From Odontesthes bonariensis (Eukaryota > Chordata > Actinopteri > Atheriniformes > Atherinopsidae), in NCBI RefSeq assembly GCF_027942865.1, contig NC_134509.1:11930017-11994016 (forward strand): 64,000 bases of DNA, given 5' to 3'. Of the stretch, positions 37,410 to 50,500 are shown one piece after another. Each line of letters starts with the position of its first letter. The stretch's first letter is position 1. The notes under the pieces were generated by a model that made no database searches, was not told the DNA's origin, and was given only the letters and a program-made list of their open reading frames with translations. A program made the position numbers and the translations under genes.

Positions 37410-40400
37410 AGTAAATATAAAAAAAGAATTGTGCTTGGATGGTAGACATATACTTGTCTCAGATTTTTTTAAATTGTGGCCCCGATAGGGTCCCTGACTT
37501 GAAAAAACAAATGTCTGCCACTATCATACATGCAACATACAGCTATATGTTAGAAAATAATTCTGTGTGAGTTGTGCATGACAGACTGGTCTTTCATAAA
37601 GCCCAGGTTATTACAGGAAAACTGTTTGACTTTTTCATTATAGATTTGAACTGAATGTAGCTGATGCTCCGTAATACCAGGGAAAAAATTCACTGTCAAG
37701 CATTGAAACACTGTCAGCAGAGACACCATCATTTTATTGTAATTTAACATTTACTCTTGTTTATTTTTCCAAGTGTTACTGTATCTGACTGAATTGATAA
37801 TTGTAGAGTTTATTGTATCTACCAATATGTTCCTGCTTGTTGATAAAGATAATATCAGCTTATATTGTATTCATTATATTCTAATTTTTTTTATCATTAT
37901 TTGACTGCCTGTTTTGGTGTAATAAACAAGTTACTATAACATCACTATTTTGAGTGGCGTCGGTAGTAATCTCACAAGTAATTTACAATTTAATATGATC
38001 AGCAATATTACTGAACCCCATACAATGAAGTTAAAATCATTACTCATTCTCCTTCATGTTTCCTCAGAAGTTTATTTTAGCTTCTAAAGTCCAAATTTCC
38101 TTGAAAACAGATCATTAATTTAAATCTACTGATCAGTATTGCAGATGGGATTGTCATCAATCCAGCAATTCACTAAACTCGTGTGTCAGTGAGTGAGTGA
38201 GTCTACAGTTATCTATTTGGTCATTTACATTATTGACATTATTTTACATGCAAGAGATGTACATTTTGCTGTACTTAAATACCATGACATAGAAGAAGAT
38301 ACTGTTAAATATCTATACATTTAGAGGGATACAGGATAAGTTAGGTAATAATTCTGCAATATTTGCTCTGTGCCAGTAACCATATAGATCTGTGGATTGG
38401 GTAAAGGATAAGAGACATTTTATATCTTTATGGAGTTAGTTAGTCAGCTTTCCTTCCATGGACCCTCTAACTGTCCATTACACTCCACTGCTCACACAGT
38501 TTTTTGGAAACTGTCAATAAGGGCGAAAAAAAGCTAAATATCAAAACACTAAGGAATGGAAAGTAATCATGTTGTGAAAATACACAAGCCAAGTAAAATT
38601 AGTAAAAAGTCAGTAGTTACTCTGAAAACTGACAAACCTATGACAAAGTGTATATGAAAAAGTAAATAGATGTATATACAGTCAACATTTAACATTGACA
38701 AGTTTAGCTATCTAATACTAGAATAAACAAGTACTGTGTTGAAATATCACGTAATACATTTATCAATTAGTAAGTTTGATCAGAATTATAAATGCCTCAC
38801 ATCTTCTTGATTTGCTTACACAGTTGGACCAACTATGCAATATATGACGTGAGAAAATGCTAACCAACCACTTACGGACCAACTCTGTTTTATTGTGCCT
38901 TTAGTTGCACATATTGGTACTTAAAACATTTGACACAAGAACACCACTCACTGAAACAGCTGTCTACATGATGGAGAGGAGGATTCACCATCAGCTGGTG
39001 TCAGTCAGCTCAAAGGAGTAATTCCATCTATTTATCTGCAGATATGAGCTCATCCCACCGCTCACCCTGAGCAACGCATTAAAAGATTGGACAAAAATAA
39101 AAGCAAGAATCTTTTTGATGATGATGTTTGCTACCAAAACATTGCTGAATCAGACTGCCTTGCATAACAATGATCCAGTTGTTAGATGTCTGTCTAGGTT
39201 TCGCAGACACAAGTGTTGTTCCTGGACAGGGCCCCAGATTGGTGGTATGTGACAGCAAAGGGGTGGGCCAACAGTTGCTCCTTGTGGAGGGCACACTGAC
39301 AGCAGTATCAAGGACAGAGGCCACGAGAATAAAGCCTCTGTCACCCTTAAATCCCTCTTTCACTAATGTGGTGGGCACACTTGGAAACAATCTGTTTCTA
39401 TTATCAGAAAACAACATACAGCCTTAATGCTTTTACCAAACTACTGCACAAAAGTACAGTTTTGAGTCCCGTTGTATTTGGCCTCAGTATTTTTTCTATG
39501 CCTCTACTCCACCACATTTCAGTTGGTAAGAATGTACTCCTCTACATTCACTGAACAGCTGTAGTTATTTTCGGATTAGACTTTTACATAAAAACAAATA
39601 TGATGCAAGATATCTGATCAGCTTATAAAACAGTCCTTAACCTTTCTATGTTCTCACCTCTAAAAAGCCTCTAGACTCTCTGTCAGCTTTAAGATATAAA
39701 TATGTGTATGAATATGCATCAATAAAATGTTACACTGAATAACAGAATGCAATAGTATTAATTATCCATAAACAGAATGTGTCATACTAAATAGAATATC
39801 TCTTACAAGTGTTGTAAAGAGCATGTAATCCCTCTGATGTTTACTTAAGGATGAGTTTAATGCAGGCTTTACTCGCTATCCTGCATTTGTAGATTAGTTT
39901 ATTCATAGCATTACTTAAGGATCTGAGTACTTCACCCACGCCTATATTTGTCTTATTTCCCTGATGGATAGATGGATGTTTGGACAACTGTCTGACAGTC
40001 ATACAACAAATGAAAACAAATGTTATTTCTATGCTGCTTCTAATTGAAAACTCTGTTACATTTAACTTTCAGATTCAGTGAATGTACATGTGGAAAACCA
40101 GTTCACATATGGTAATTTTTCACGTCATAACATAAGCTTGAGCTAAGAAACCCCATCAGACCATCACAAAGCTGATAAATTTAGGTAGCTATTTGAAATG
40201 GGGACACAGCTCACGCAAGCAAGTTGAGATCAGTTTCAGTTTCTACATTAAAACAGCAGGTGTTAAATCATGAGCGCCATTAATCAGTGTTACGAACGGA
40301 CCACAAGAAGAACTTTTCAACTCTGGCTCTCCCTCACACATGAGATGTTGATACAGAAATATGAGAATTGATACACAATATGCACGTGTCTCTGAAAATA

Positions 40401-41721
40401 ACCAGTCGACAGCGAAGGACAAATTGAACAGTAACAGCAAATCTTCATGCGTTCACAGTGACATCAGAGGTGGCAGGTGTTGGTCTGACAGCTAACATAT
40501 CTTTGCCTGGGTTAGTCAGAAGTGCCTGAAAAGGCTAGAGTTGCCTCTTTTGATGGATTCTTACTCTACTGTATATGAAAAGATTCAGGTCAATCTACTC
40601 AACACAGCAGCAGGAGCTTTGGTTGGTTTCATAAAAATAACATTATACTGCTTCAGGGGGAAACTTGACAGGAACTAAAAGTTTGCAGATTCATTTCCAA
40701 CTTAAATTTCAGATAGAATAAAGGAGGAAAATTATTTGTAATTGAACACACTGACAGTGTCTAAAATTCCTCTCAGTCAGCTAATTAAGTCTTTTTTTTT
40801 TAAATCTTACTGATGGTTAGTAGGCATGCAGAGATATAACGCTTGTTGACTGTAATCGTTCTATCTGTAAATAGGAGAACATGCTATTGACCATAATATC
40901 ATCTTGATATCGGTATAATTTCACAATTGGCACATCCCTAATGTTTAGAAGCAGATCATTAAGTGGAAAAAAACACAGATGTGACACTCAGAACACAGAA
41001 AAATGATTGGTAAATGATAAACGGACTGTACTTTTACACTACAAGCCACAATCTCCCATTCACATACACATACATTCTGCACTTCATAGTCTAAACAGTG
41101 TTATAGGCTGCACAGTGCCCTGTCTAGCTCAGACACACATCCCCACACAGATGGATGGCTAGAAGTGTTGTAAAGGTGCCTTTAGAGTCAGATAATAAAT
41201 GATCAGTTAAAGTGGATAACAGTAATGTACCTTATTGTTCTAATAGCCACAAAATAATGGGTAAATGTCAGGAAGACATGGTGAAAAAGTCCTCCATAAA
41301 CCTGCAAAGGTTGGAGTTTAAAAAAGCTGATGTAGACCATATCTGATACTGTCCGATGGTTTAAATTTAAAAAAATTTTTTTTTTTTTTAGTGTCTCTTA
41401 AAGTAACTTGGGAAAAGGACTAGGTAAAAGGAGAAAAGTGTGACAATTTTACTGCAGTGAAAATAAACGGAAACATGAGAATTTCTTTCAAATACTTTGA
41501 GAGAACTGAACACAAACTGGCCCATTATACGCAACATACTACTATGACATGTTTATGTTTTCTGCAGCATTCAGCAGCACCGCTGACTTTCTGACCCTGG
41601 CTACTGAGCCCTCTGCAGCTCTTGAGTGGGAACCGGAGAAGTCTGAGAGCTGTAACACCTGCTGTAATGCAGTCACCAGCAGCCAGACACTGCACTTCTC
41701 CAGATTACTCCCCCACAAACG

Positions 41722-41774
<53 letters not shown>

Positions 41775-41780
41775 GCACAC

Positions 41781-41838
<58 letters not shown>

Positions 41839-42010
41839 GCACGCACACACACATACCCCATCCTTCAAGGGTTTCATGGTTCAAAAGATAGAAGGTCAAC
41901 GTTGGACTGGAAAGTGTTGCGTGTGAGCTGGTTCTCTGTATGTTAGGGATTAGCATGTTACCACCGATACTGACAGTTCACTTAGAGAGGATAACTGCTA
42001 ACTGTGAATG
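37410..42010. other. Intergenic region between C4orf54 and lgi2 (first part)
   Basis: There is 4.6 kb without a supported gene. Several AATAAA motifs occur by AT richness. A (CA)n array lies at 41720-41852. One segment, 39079-39427, is open in both directions for 85-112 codons; its translation was not recognised as any gene and it has no splice context. No RNA gene was found. Confidence 0.55.
41720..41852. repeat. (CA)n microsatellite
   Basis: A CA dinucleotide array of about 130 bases with a few interruptions (atgtg, cgcacgcacg). It gives rise to long artificial His/Thr and Val/Cys frames on the two strands, which are not genes. Confidence 0.97.
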
Positions 42011-42015
42011 GTTAA

Positions 42016-42407
42016 AGGGATCGTTCGCCTCTTTTGACATGAAGCTGTATGACATCCCATATTAGCAATATCATTTATGAACATTGACTTACCTCCTGCT
42101 GCATCCTGTGAGCCGAGTTCCAGCTGGTTGGCTGGGGATTAAAAAATAAAGCGTTTTGCTTCTCAAAACAATATATGTTCAAAAGAGTAATACATTTGCA
42201 TCACAAAATCGTTGCGCAGGAAAAAGTCAGACCTCACAATCGCTTGGCGCTGTTTTCTCTCCCTTCGTATCACTGCGTGCTGTGTAGACCGTGCAGACCA
42301 AAGTGCAGACTGAGCAGTCCCCTGCTTCCGAGCAGCAAACACCGTAACAGGCGCGGCTATCGGCAGGTGGTCATACAGCTTCATGTCAAAAGAGGTGAAC
42401 TGTCCCT
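42016..42407. mobile_element. TTAA-flanked MITE (Kolobok or piggyBac type)
   Basis: A 392-bp element with long terminal inverted repeats. CTCTTTTGACATGAAGCTGT near the left end recurs in inverted form near the right end, and the outer bases AGGGA..GTTC.CC also match with three differences. TTAA is duplicated on both sides (42012-42015, 42408-42411). TTAA targets are used by Kolobok and piggyBac families; AGGGATAGTTCACC-like ends are common among fish Kolobok-type MITEs. No transposase coding is present, so it depended on an autonomous relative. Confidence 0.85.
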
Positions 42408-42411
42408 TTAA

Positions 42412-45130
42412 TTCTCTTTCCTTGAACTCCTGATGTCCAAGTGTTTCATTGGTTGACTAGTGTAGAAACATCATCACTTTGTTATTTACTGTTTATTACA
42501 GCTTTCAGAAAAACATCGGCATCTTTGAAGTTGAAGTTGTCACATGTTGAGTTTATTGTGTCATAGAACACCAAAGAATACAGGGCCCACTTTCAGTTAA
42601 TTCACCTATGATTAAGACCCTTTAACACATAAACAGCTTTATTAGTGTAATGTATTTTTCATCAGTGCATAGCATATAATGACGGAGCTGCTGACCCTTT
42701 GGACCACAGTCATTTTGCATCTATTAACAACTCACCTTAGTTATATTTAGTACTTTACCACACATATTCACAAATGCCTTATTAAGAAAAACAGAATGGA
42801 ATAATAAACACTTAAAACAGGGATGTTTTATAACCTGGTAACCCAAATACTTTCTTGATATGATCAATGGAATCATAGTATGAAATAAAAGACAAAATGA
42901 AGCCTATTGCCACTGTATCTGCACTGTAGCTGAACGTATAAAGTTCTTAATGGAAAACAATAGCATGCTGATTTATCCAATAGTACTTGTACTCTGACAC
43001 TCATCTTCAGTCTGATTATTAGTGACATTGCATGACACTCATCTTTCTATTTGTGAATCTCATGTCCTGTTCAGTTTAGGCTTTCCGTTTTGAGTTTGGA
43101 CACTGCATTCACTTCCGGAGAAGGACTGTTTGTTTTTTTAGATTTGTATGTAGAAAACAGATGCCAAAGAAATAGTGGGGGTTGGTATACATTTCTGTAC
43201 AAACACTTCTTCTTTTTGTAAGATGATACTTATTCAAAGTGACTCTGTGCATCACACAACCATGAACAAGGACCAAAAAGGCTAGCACCCCACTAAAATA
43301 AATCCTCATTTCTCTTGGTTTACGTTGTTTAAGCCATTTTAAACTGTAAATATTTTTAGGATTAGTCATTCTTAACCACTGTGTCACTGTGTTTTGATTT
43401 GTGAGATGGCAGATGGTAAGATATTTATTTGATTGTCTTCATAAAGTTGTGCAGACATCTGAGCCATGAGGAAAATGTAATAAAACGTATCACGGGTCAC
43501 AAGTGACAGACGTTTCTGGATGTTTGTGGAGAACAAACATGCAGATGTTTGCATTTTACAAGAAAGACATGTAAAAATATACTTCATTAAACTAAAATAT
43601 CCAGAAGCTAAGTTGCATATTGATGGGTGTCTAGAAAGAAATGAGGTGAAAGATGTTTGCTGTGCGTCAACTGGTTTCAGCTTGCACGTGCCCTGAGTGT
43701 TCAGGGATTCTCTAACCTAAAAACAGCAATGCTAGAGGCAGAGCTGTCATGAATTATGCCAGCAATGGCAGACCCGTACGGTTGCTCCCTTCTGGATATT
43801 TGGTTTCACTCATGCTCAGAGGCTACTGGTCCCCCAGCAAAGGTCAGCACCTTGTTAATGGTGCCTGCAGTGACATCTAATAACCCCATTGTTGTGAGAA
43901 TACTGTCTTTTACAAATCTAGAAGATCAGTGAAGTTGATCTCACACAAAGACTGTGCTAGACTGACAAGAGACAGAGAAAGAAGTGAAGCAGGTGAACAA
44001 AGAGTTGCTTTGTATAAAAGCATCTTACTCTTAAATGTATTCTATAGTGCTGTTTACCTTTGGGCATAACCACACTCCCGATATGAGAGGAGTATCACTC
44101 AATGTCTTTGAACATAGAAGTATGTATTGCTTAGTTGAAAAATACCAAATCGTGAATTTTTTTACAGCTGCTTCTAAGTTCAACAAGAAATGCTGTGATA
44201 GTAAAAAAAGAAAGAAAAAAAAGACAGAAGTTTGTCCCTGTTGTGTGTTTTTGCGTAGATACATTTGTCTGTGGTGCTTTTAATTTGCATTCTTGTATAA
44301 AGTATTTAGCCTTTTCTTTTGATCGAAGAAAAGTCACCTCACATACTGTGGGATACCTTATGATTGAGCTTGTGGAAAAAAAGAGAAAGAATATCATGTA
44401 TTTATTCATGAAAATCTAACTCTCCCAAATGGTGATGGCCTTTTGTGCAGGATTTGAATAGTTCAACTTGCAGCAGGAATAAATCAACCAAAATGTACAT
44501 TTCTGAGAATTATATATCAGCAAACCTGAGTTATAATAATAGGAACGGAAAAACTAGACTGAACAGCACATTCATTTTCTTTGTTTGTTAGCATTAAATG
44601 TTTCTGAGACGTTTAGTGTGTATTCCATCTTTTTAGTCTATCAACAGCTTCCCTCTAGTGGTGAACTCATGTACCTGCACACATCCGTTCACCATAATTG
44701 CACTCTGTACTGTGTGTGTGTGTGATCAAATGTAGCTGATTTAGAATAGAATGTCCCTCCATATTCAAGAGATCCCTTTCTTTTTGTAATACTTTCATCA
44801 ACTTCTTGGGTCATAATTGGCTTGTTCGGACGTCTGAGTAGGGAAAAAAAATGTATCAATAAAACAGAGCTTTAAAATTGTTAGATTTAAAATGTTCTAA
44901 CTCTGCCAATGCTGAATGGGTCTTTTGAAGCAGCAGCTAATCCCCTTTGAAAAAAAGGGGAATGAAAAATAACCTAAAAAAGATGGCAAAGCCCCTCAAC
45001 CTCGAAATGTATAGAATAAAGTAAAGTAGAAAAATGTATAAAGAAATAAAGGTTAAAGGGATAGTATCTGAAGTTCCAAGGAGAGAACTTTGACAAAAGG
45101 ATGCATGTGTCACACTGTTAACACACGCAC

Positions 45131-45227
<97 letters not shown>

Positions 45228-45860
45228 AAAACTGAAAAGAGGCTGTAACTGCAGGACGAAGATCCTAAGTAAAATCCATGAACCAGCACTCAAGCTGAAG
45301 CTTTACGACCGGCTGTCATAGCATCACTATAAATCTTTTGGGTTAGACTGAAATACACTTGGTATGTCTTAAAGGTTTCATACAGTTTAGGAAGCTTTCT
45401 GTTGTTTAATCAGTCACATCAGCACATATTATACATAAATGAAGCAGTCATCTTTTACCTGTACAAAGGGTACCAAATGGGCACCAATAATCAAGAGTGA
45501 AACATGAGTCAAGAAGAAAGAGAAAGTACGCATTAACTGATAAGCACTACTGTATTAGGAACTGGGGAGTTATCAGTAGTTTTCCTCGTGATCAACTCCG
45601 CAAGATTAAACGTTCTCCATGGTGCTGAAACAGTCACTTCAGCGTACATATGTGTTCTTAAAGTTTTTTTTTTTTAAGTGTATTTTTTAGTGCATTTTTG
45701 CACACACTGAATATCCCTTTTAAAACGACGGTTTTTGCACTTTAAATCATATAGTAATAGAAAATTCTGCGTATCTAATGTTACCAGGCTTTCTCTGCGA
45801 CAAATAGTTATTGTGATTGCAAACGAATCGACTTTATTTGACTGTTCTTGTTTTTTGTTG
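42412..45860. other. Intergenic region upstream of lgi2
   Basis: No coding exon is supported. Contents are AT-rich sequence, a (CA)n array at 45121-45223 and short poly-T runs. The promoter of lgi2 should lie at the right end: sequence from about 45880 is more GC-rich (ccttccgggacgcagctgca) and probably belongs to its 5' UTR. No TATA box was identified there. Confidence 0.5.
45121..45223. repeat. (CA)n microsatellite
   Basis: A nearly pure CA array of about 100 bases ending in a short A run, lying about 0.9 kb upstream of the lgi2 start codon. Confidence 0.97.
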
Positions 45861-46023
45861 TTGTTTTTTTCCCCCCAGCCTTCCGGGACGCAGCTGCAGC
45901 CGTATCAGCCTGTGTCAGGGGTTTCCACTGTAGTGCTGCATTTTGATGTCGCTCAGCAGAGAAAAGCCGACCGCTCGCTCCTAACGCGCTCTCATTTGCA
46001 ACTATTAATGTCTAAGAAACAAC

Positions 46024-47276
46024 ATGACATCTGCCGTGCAGTGGTTAGCGGCTGCTCTTGCGCTGCTGTGTATTTGTGGAGAAGCGGAATCCAAAAAGAT
46101 TTTTAAATGTCCTTCAGGATGCTCCTGCTCCAAGGAGACCATCATCTGCGTCGGTACTTCCCACATCCCCCGGACCGTGCCGAATGAGATCAACTCACTG
46201 TAAGTAACCCATTCGATTTCTTCTACCAAAACATTAAGGTCCCGGTTGATCACAAGATATTCAATAATACAGATAAAGCGAGAATTTACTTCCTATTGTG
46301 TTGGCTCTTGATATGTTTGGTACAGCGTGTTAAGACGCCCTTAATGTGCTTCTCCCAATAGGAGCATTGTAAATGGATCCATTGCGGAAATCACAGAGGG
46401 GATGTTTTCACTTATGCCTTCTCTTCAACTGCTGTAAGTACCCTTTAGACCCGTGAAACTGTTGTTGATTAGCAGGAGATTATTGATATTTCTTGGCTGA
46501 GTTGAACAGACAGTGCAGCACACATAAATCAAAAGGCGAATGGATTCAATAATGGAGATTTTTTTTCTAGTTTTGGGGGGGGGGGGGGGGACAAAAGAAC
46601 AAGAAAGAATAAAAGAAAGTGAAAGAAGAGCACAGAAAATGAGGAGATATTAGCTTCACTCAGTTTGCTTTTCTTTTACAGGCTTCTCAATGCCAATTCG
46701 CTGACCACAATCAAAGATGATGCTTTCTCTGGTCTGTCTCATCTTGAATATTTGTGAGTATTGGTGAATATTTTTTAATCAATGTTCTGTAGTCGAGGAT
46801 AACTATATTTACAGGTAGCTGCACCTCCAGCCTCAATCTACCACTCTATTAATGTATTGTACTTTCTTTGCCTCTTCTCAATGTTAAACCAAAGGTTCAT
46901 TGAAGGAAACAAGATTGAAACAATCACCAAAAATGCCTTTCGGGGTCTGCGGGCTTTGACTCATCTGTAAGTCTGCTGTCCTTCTCTCTAGCAATCAGAA
47001 GAGAGTATTACTCCTAATATTTTCACCATGTAGCACTAATATTTCACACTAAAAGGAAGAAAAAAAAACAACCAATGTAACAGCTTGGAGGGGGAAAAAA
47101 GGCTGATTACAGATAGAAATGTGCTTTTGTCTCCTTGTGTCTCTGGTTTAGCTCCCTTGCAAATAACAAGATGAGGTTTCTGCCAAGAGATCTTCTCTTT
47201 GACTTGGATTCATTGCTGGAACTGTGAGTAAGCAGTTGTGAAGTCAGCACTGTGTCTGCGATTGTGTGTGTTGATG

Positions 47277-47349
<73 letters not shown>

Positions 47350-47413
47350 GACAGAGAGAGAGAGAGAGAGAATCTACTTTTTCCAAAATGCGTTCCAAAG
47401 TGAAGCTGACAGG

Positions 47414-47503
<90 letters not shown>

Positions 47504-47508
47504 GTCTG

Positions 47509-47567
<59 letters not shown>

Positions 47568-50500
47568 GTCTGTCTGTCTGTCTGTCTGTCTGTTGAAAAT
47601 GGTGCTAGATATAAAAGGACCTTTACTTTCTGTGGTGTCTTGAGCATGTGTAGCATGTAGCTTCTTACTTGTGGTAATCCTTCATCACCAATGAACCCCC
47701 TGTCTCATGCCACAGAGATCTGCGAGGCAACTCTTTCCAGTGCAGTTGTGAAAACAAGTGGCTGATGACATGGCTGAAAAACACAAATGCCACAGTATCA
47801 GATGTCCTCTGCGCAGGCCCCAGTGACATGAAGGGCAAGCGGCTCAATGACCTTCCAATTCCACCAGGCGAATGCATTTCTACAGGTAATATAACAAGTG
47901 CACAGTCGAAGGCATGTCTGTACAGGCTCAGATACGGCTAAAATGGTCAGGTTAAAAAGAAAAAGATCATCAACGGTTTGCTTCTGAAAACAGATATATA
48001 TGAATAGACACACACAATTACGCATGAACACAGTAATAAAAAAAAGAGCAAGATTATGAGTCCACAGCCCTGGGACACTAGCTAGGAAATGCAACACTTT
48101 AAGTTTACATGCTCACTAAAGTATCATTAGCATGCATGTGCTTAGCATCAGGGTTAGTATTTTCATCACGTTAGTTGAGCAGGGAAACATTATAAGGCAC
48201 AAAATCCAGATGAAACTGATGAAAAATTCTACAGGCATTTGGTAACTAAACTAACAAGCAATTGGACAATCTGAAATTCTAATTCTAATTATTACAGCTT
48301 ACAATAAGGGGATATATGAATGCCGAAGCCATATTACATACAATCCTTTAAGCATATTTAATTAGCTTATTTCCAGACCTAAATATGCCGTCAAAGTAAA
48401 AGTCAAGAAGTCACCAAGTCATTAGGATTCATCCTCTGGCCTTTGTGGACATCTACACCAAATTTTACAACTTCCATGTGAACTCAGCCCTCTGAAGATT
48501 CACAGGCTTCTTGGTACAAAATTCAAGGGGTGAAAATGATATTTTCCCACCTGTTATCTGGCAGCATTTTGTTAGAACCAAAGGGTGAAAGGATTTAAAT
48601 CCATCTTTTCTACAAAACGTGTACTACATCTGAGAAATTGTGGCTACTTTGCTGTATGAGTTACATATTTTTAAAGACAAAAATCACGAGACAATTATTG
48701 TTATGTATTAGAAATTATTAGGTGACCAAAGGTGGCCGAGATACCAGTAGACAGTGGGCCCATTATCTAACTCCTACAATGATGAAAACAGCATGACTAT
48801 GCTTGGTTCCTTGTATTTCCTTTTGGAAGTACTAGATCTGAACATAACATTAGCTTCACCCTGGAGGAGATATATGCATTCCTGGCAGACATTTAACACT
48901 TGTGTTGTCATAAAAATACATCTTAAGATACAAACAGAAAGTAGGTAAATAATAAAGCCAGACTTAAATATACCTCCCTGATTACGTGGATAGTGGGAAG
49001 CCTGTGGGATGAGTAGCCAGAAAGCTGAGATCAGACTAAGCCACTATGGCCAATAAGATCTAAATGTTATGTTTGTTAAATAATTGTATCACAAAGCATC
49101 CAAAGCACTCTCTCACTATGAAAATGAGAAGCATACAGCAAGGCTTATAAAATATCATTGACACTAACAGCTGAATATGATAGCATTGGCTCTCCAAAAA
49201 TTGAGGCTTTTGCAGATTTGAAATGGAATGAGGTTCTTGTTCACTTGATCAGCAATCCAGCATTTTCTCTTTTTCGTGTGCATCTCACAGACTTTGTGCG
49301 TCATCAGTCTATTCCCATTCAGTCCATGTCAGCGGATATCTTCTCCTTCAAAGATGACATCTATGTGGCGATGGCTGCCCCGAACTCCAACAGCTGCATG
49401 ATCATGGAATGGGATCACATTGAAATGAATTTCAGAAAATTTGACAATATAACAGGTTTGATAACATTCACTCTTAATTTTTCTTTCTTTCTTTCTTTCC
49501 TTTTTTTTTTTTCAAATGAGTTTGATGATGTGTTTTTTTTCTTTAATGTAAAAAATATCCATGAAAAAGCAAGGAGACAACAATGAATTGATCTGCGCCG
49601 TGAACTTCTATTATAATCCAAAAGCAACTAAAAGCACAGTCATCAGCACAGCGATTTATTCCAATACAAGCTGAATGAAGGGAGAATGTGTGACCACAAG
49701 AGAAACAGGGTGGGTTCGAGAGGATGAGTCAAACAGTGCTAGATGAGTGAACCAGATATAAGAAAGCAGCCCACACTTCTTGTGGGACTTTAATTTCGTT
49801 AAGTAAGAATAGATAATTATTTTACAACAGTATAAATTATTGTTATGGAAAAAAAGAAAATTAGTTGACGAATTTTTGGAAAGTTTAAGTGTAGCAGACA
49901 GAGATTTGGTCAAAATCTTCATAGATCGCCATATATGGATTAGGGTTTGGCCTTTGTAGCTTGGCAAGAACCTAGAGGATGACATCCAAAAACAGCGACC
50001 ACGGACAGGAACTTACAGCCAGCAGCTCAACATCCAGGGTGCGGAGACGCTCCTTCCCAGTGACATGTTAAGGATTACACCATTCATTGTTAACAAAACT
50101 GTGAATACACACCTGCTTAAATGGAATAAGACCCCAATAAAAGCGCAAACTTTGGGCATGTAAATCAATAAACTGAAACTGAACAATATCAGTTCACCTG
50201 GTAGCCAGCAGAGCTTTGCTAAACACATGACAAACTGATTATGTGCAGTTTTAGCCCCTGGAAGTTATGGGCTTCGGTGTACAAGAGCTGCAGTTGTGAT
50301 ATTCTGTGAGGGCCATTAGCTAATTGCCAAGCTTTTTTTTAAAGTGTACACACTATGCTTTTAACAAGTTAATTTTACTTTGGGACTCTACAAGAATATA
50401 CAGACATACTTTAATGCTCAAAAACCACAATACATTTTTCACACTGTACATTGCTGTGACACCCTCTTGCTGAAACACTCCATTTTAGCTCTAGTTTCTT

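Noticed and set aside
41542-41956. Long His/Thr and Val/Cys frames over CA repeats
   Set aside because: They are translations of a dinucleotide microsatellite; the same applies at 44937-45293 and 35331-35624.
45052-45725. Possible TTAA-type element with AAAGGGATA ends around the (CA)n array at 45.1 kb
   Set aside because: Only about ten bases near each proposed end match when inverted, the next bases diverge, and the TTAA flank is not exact on the right side. Chance similarity in AT-rich sequence is as likely.
47238-47660. 140-codon frame in lgi2 intron 5
   Set aside because: It is the translation of (GA)n and (TATC)n arrays within an intron.
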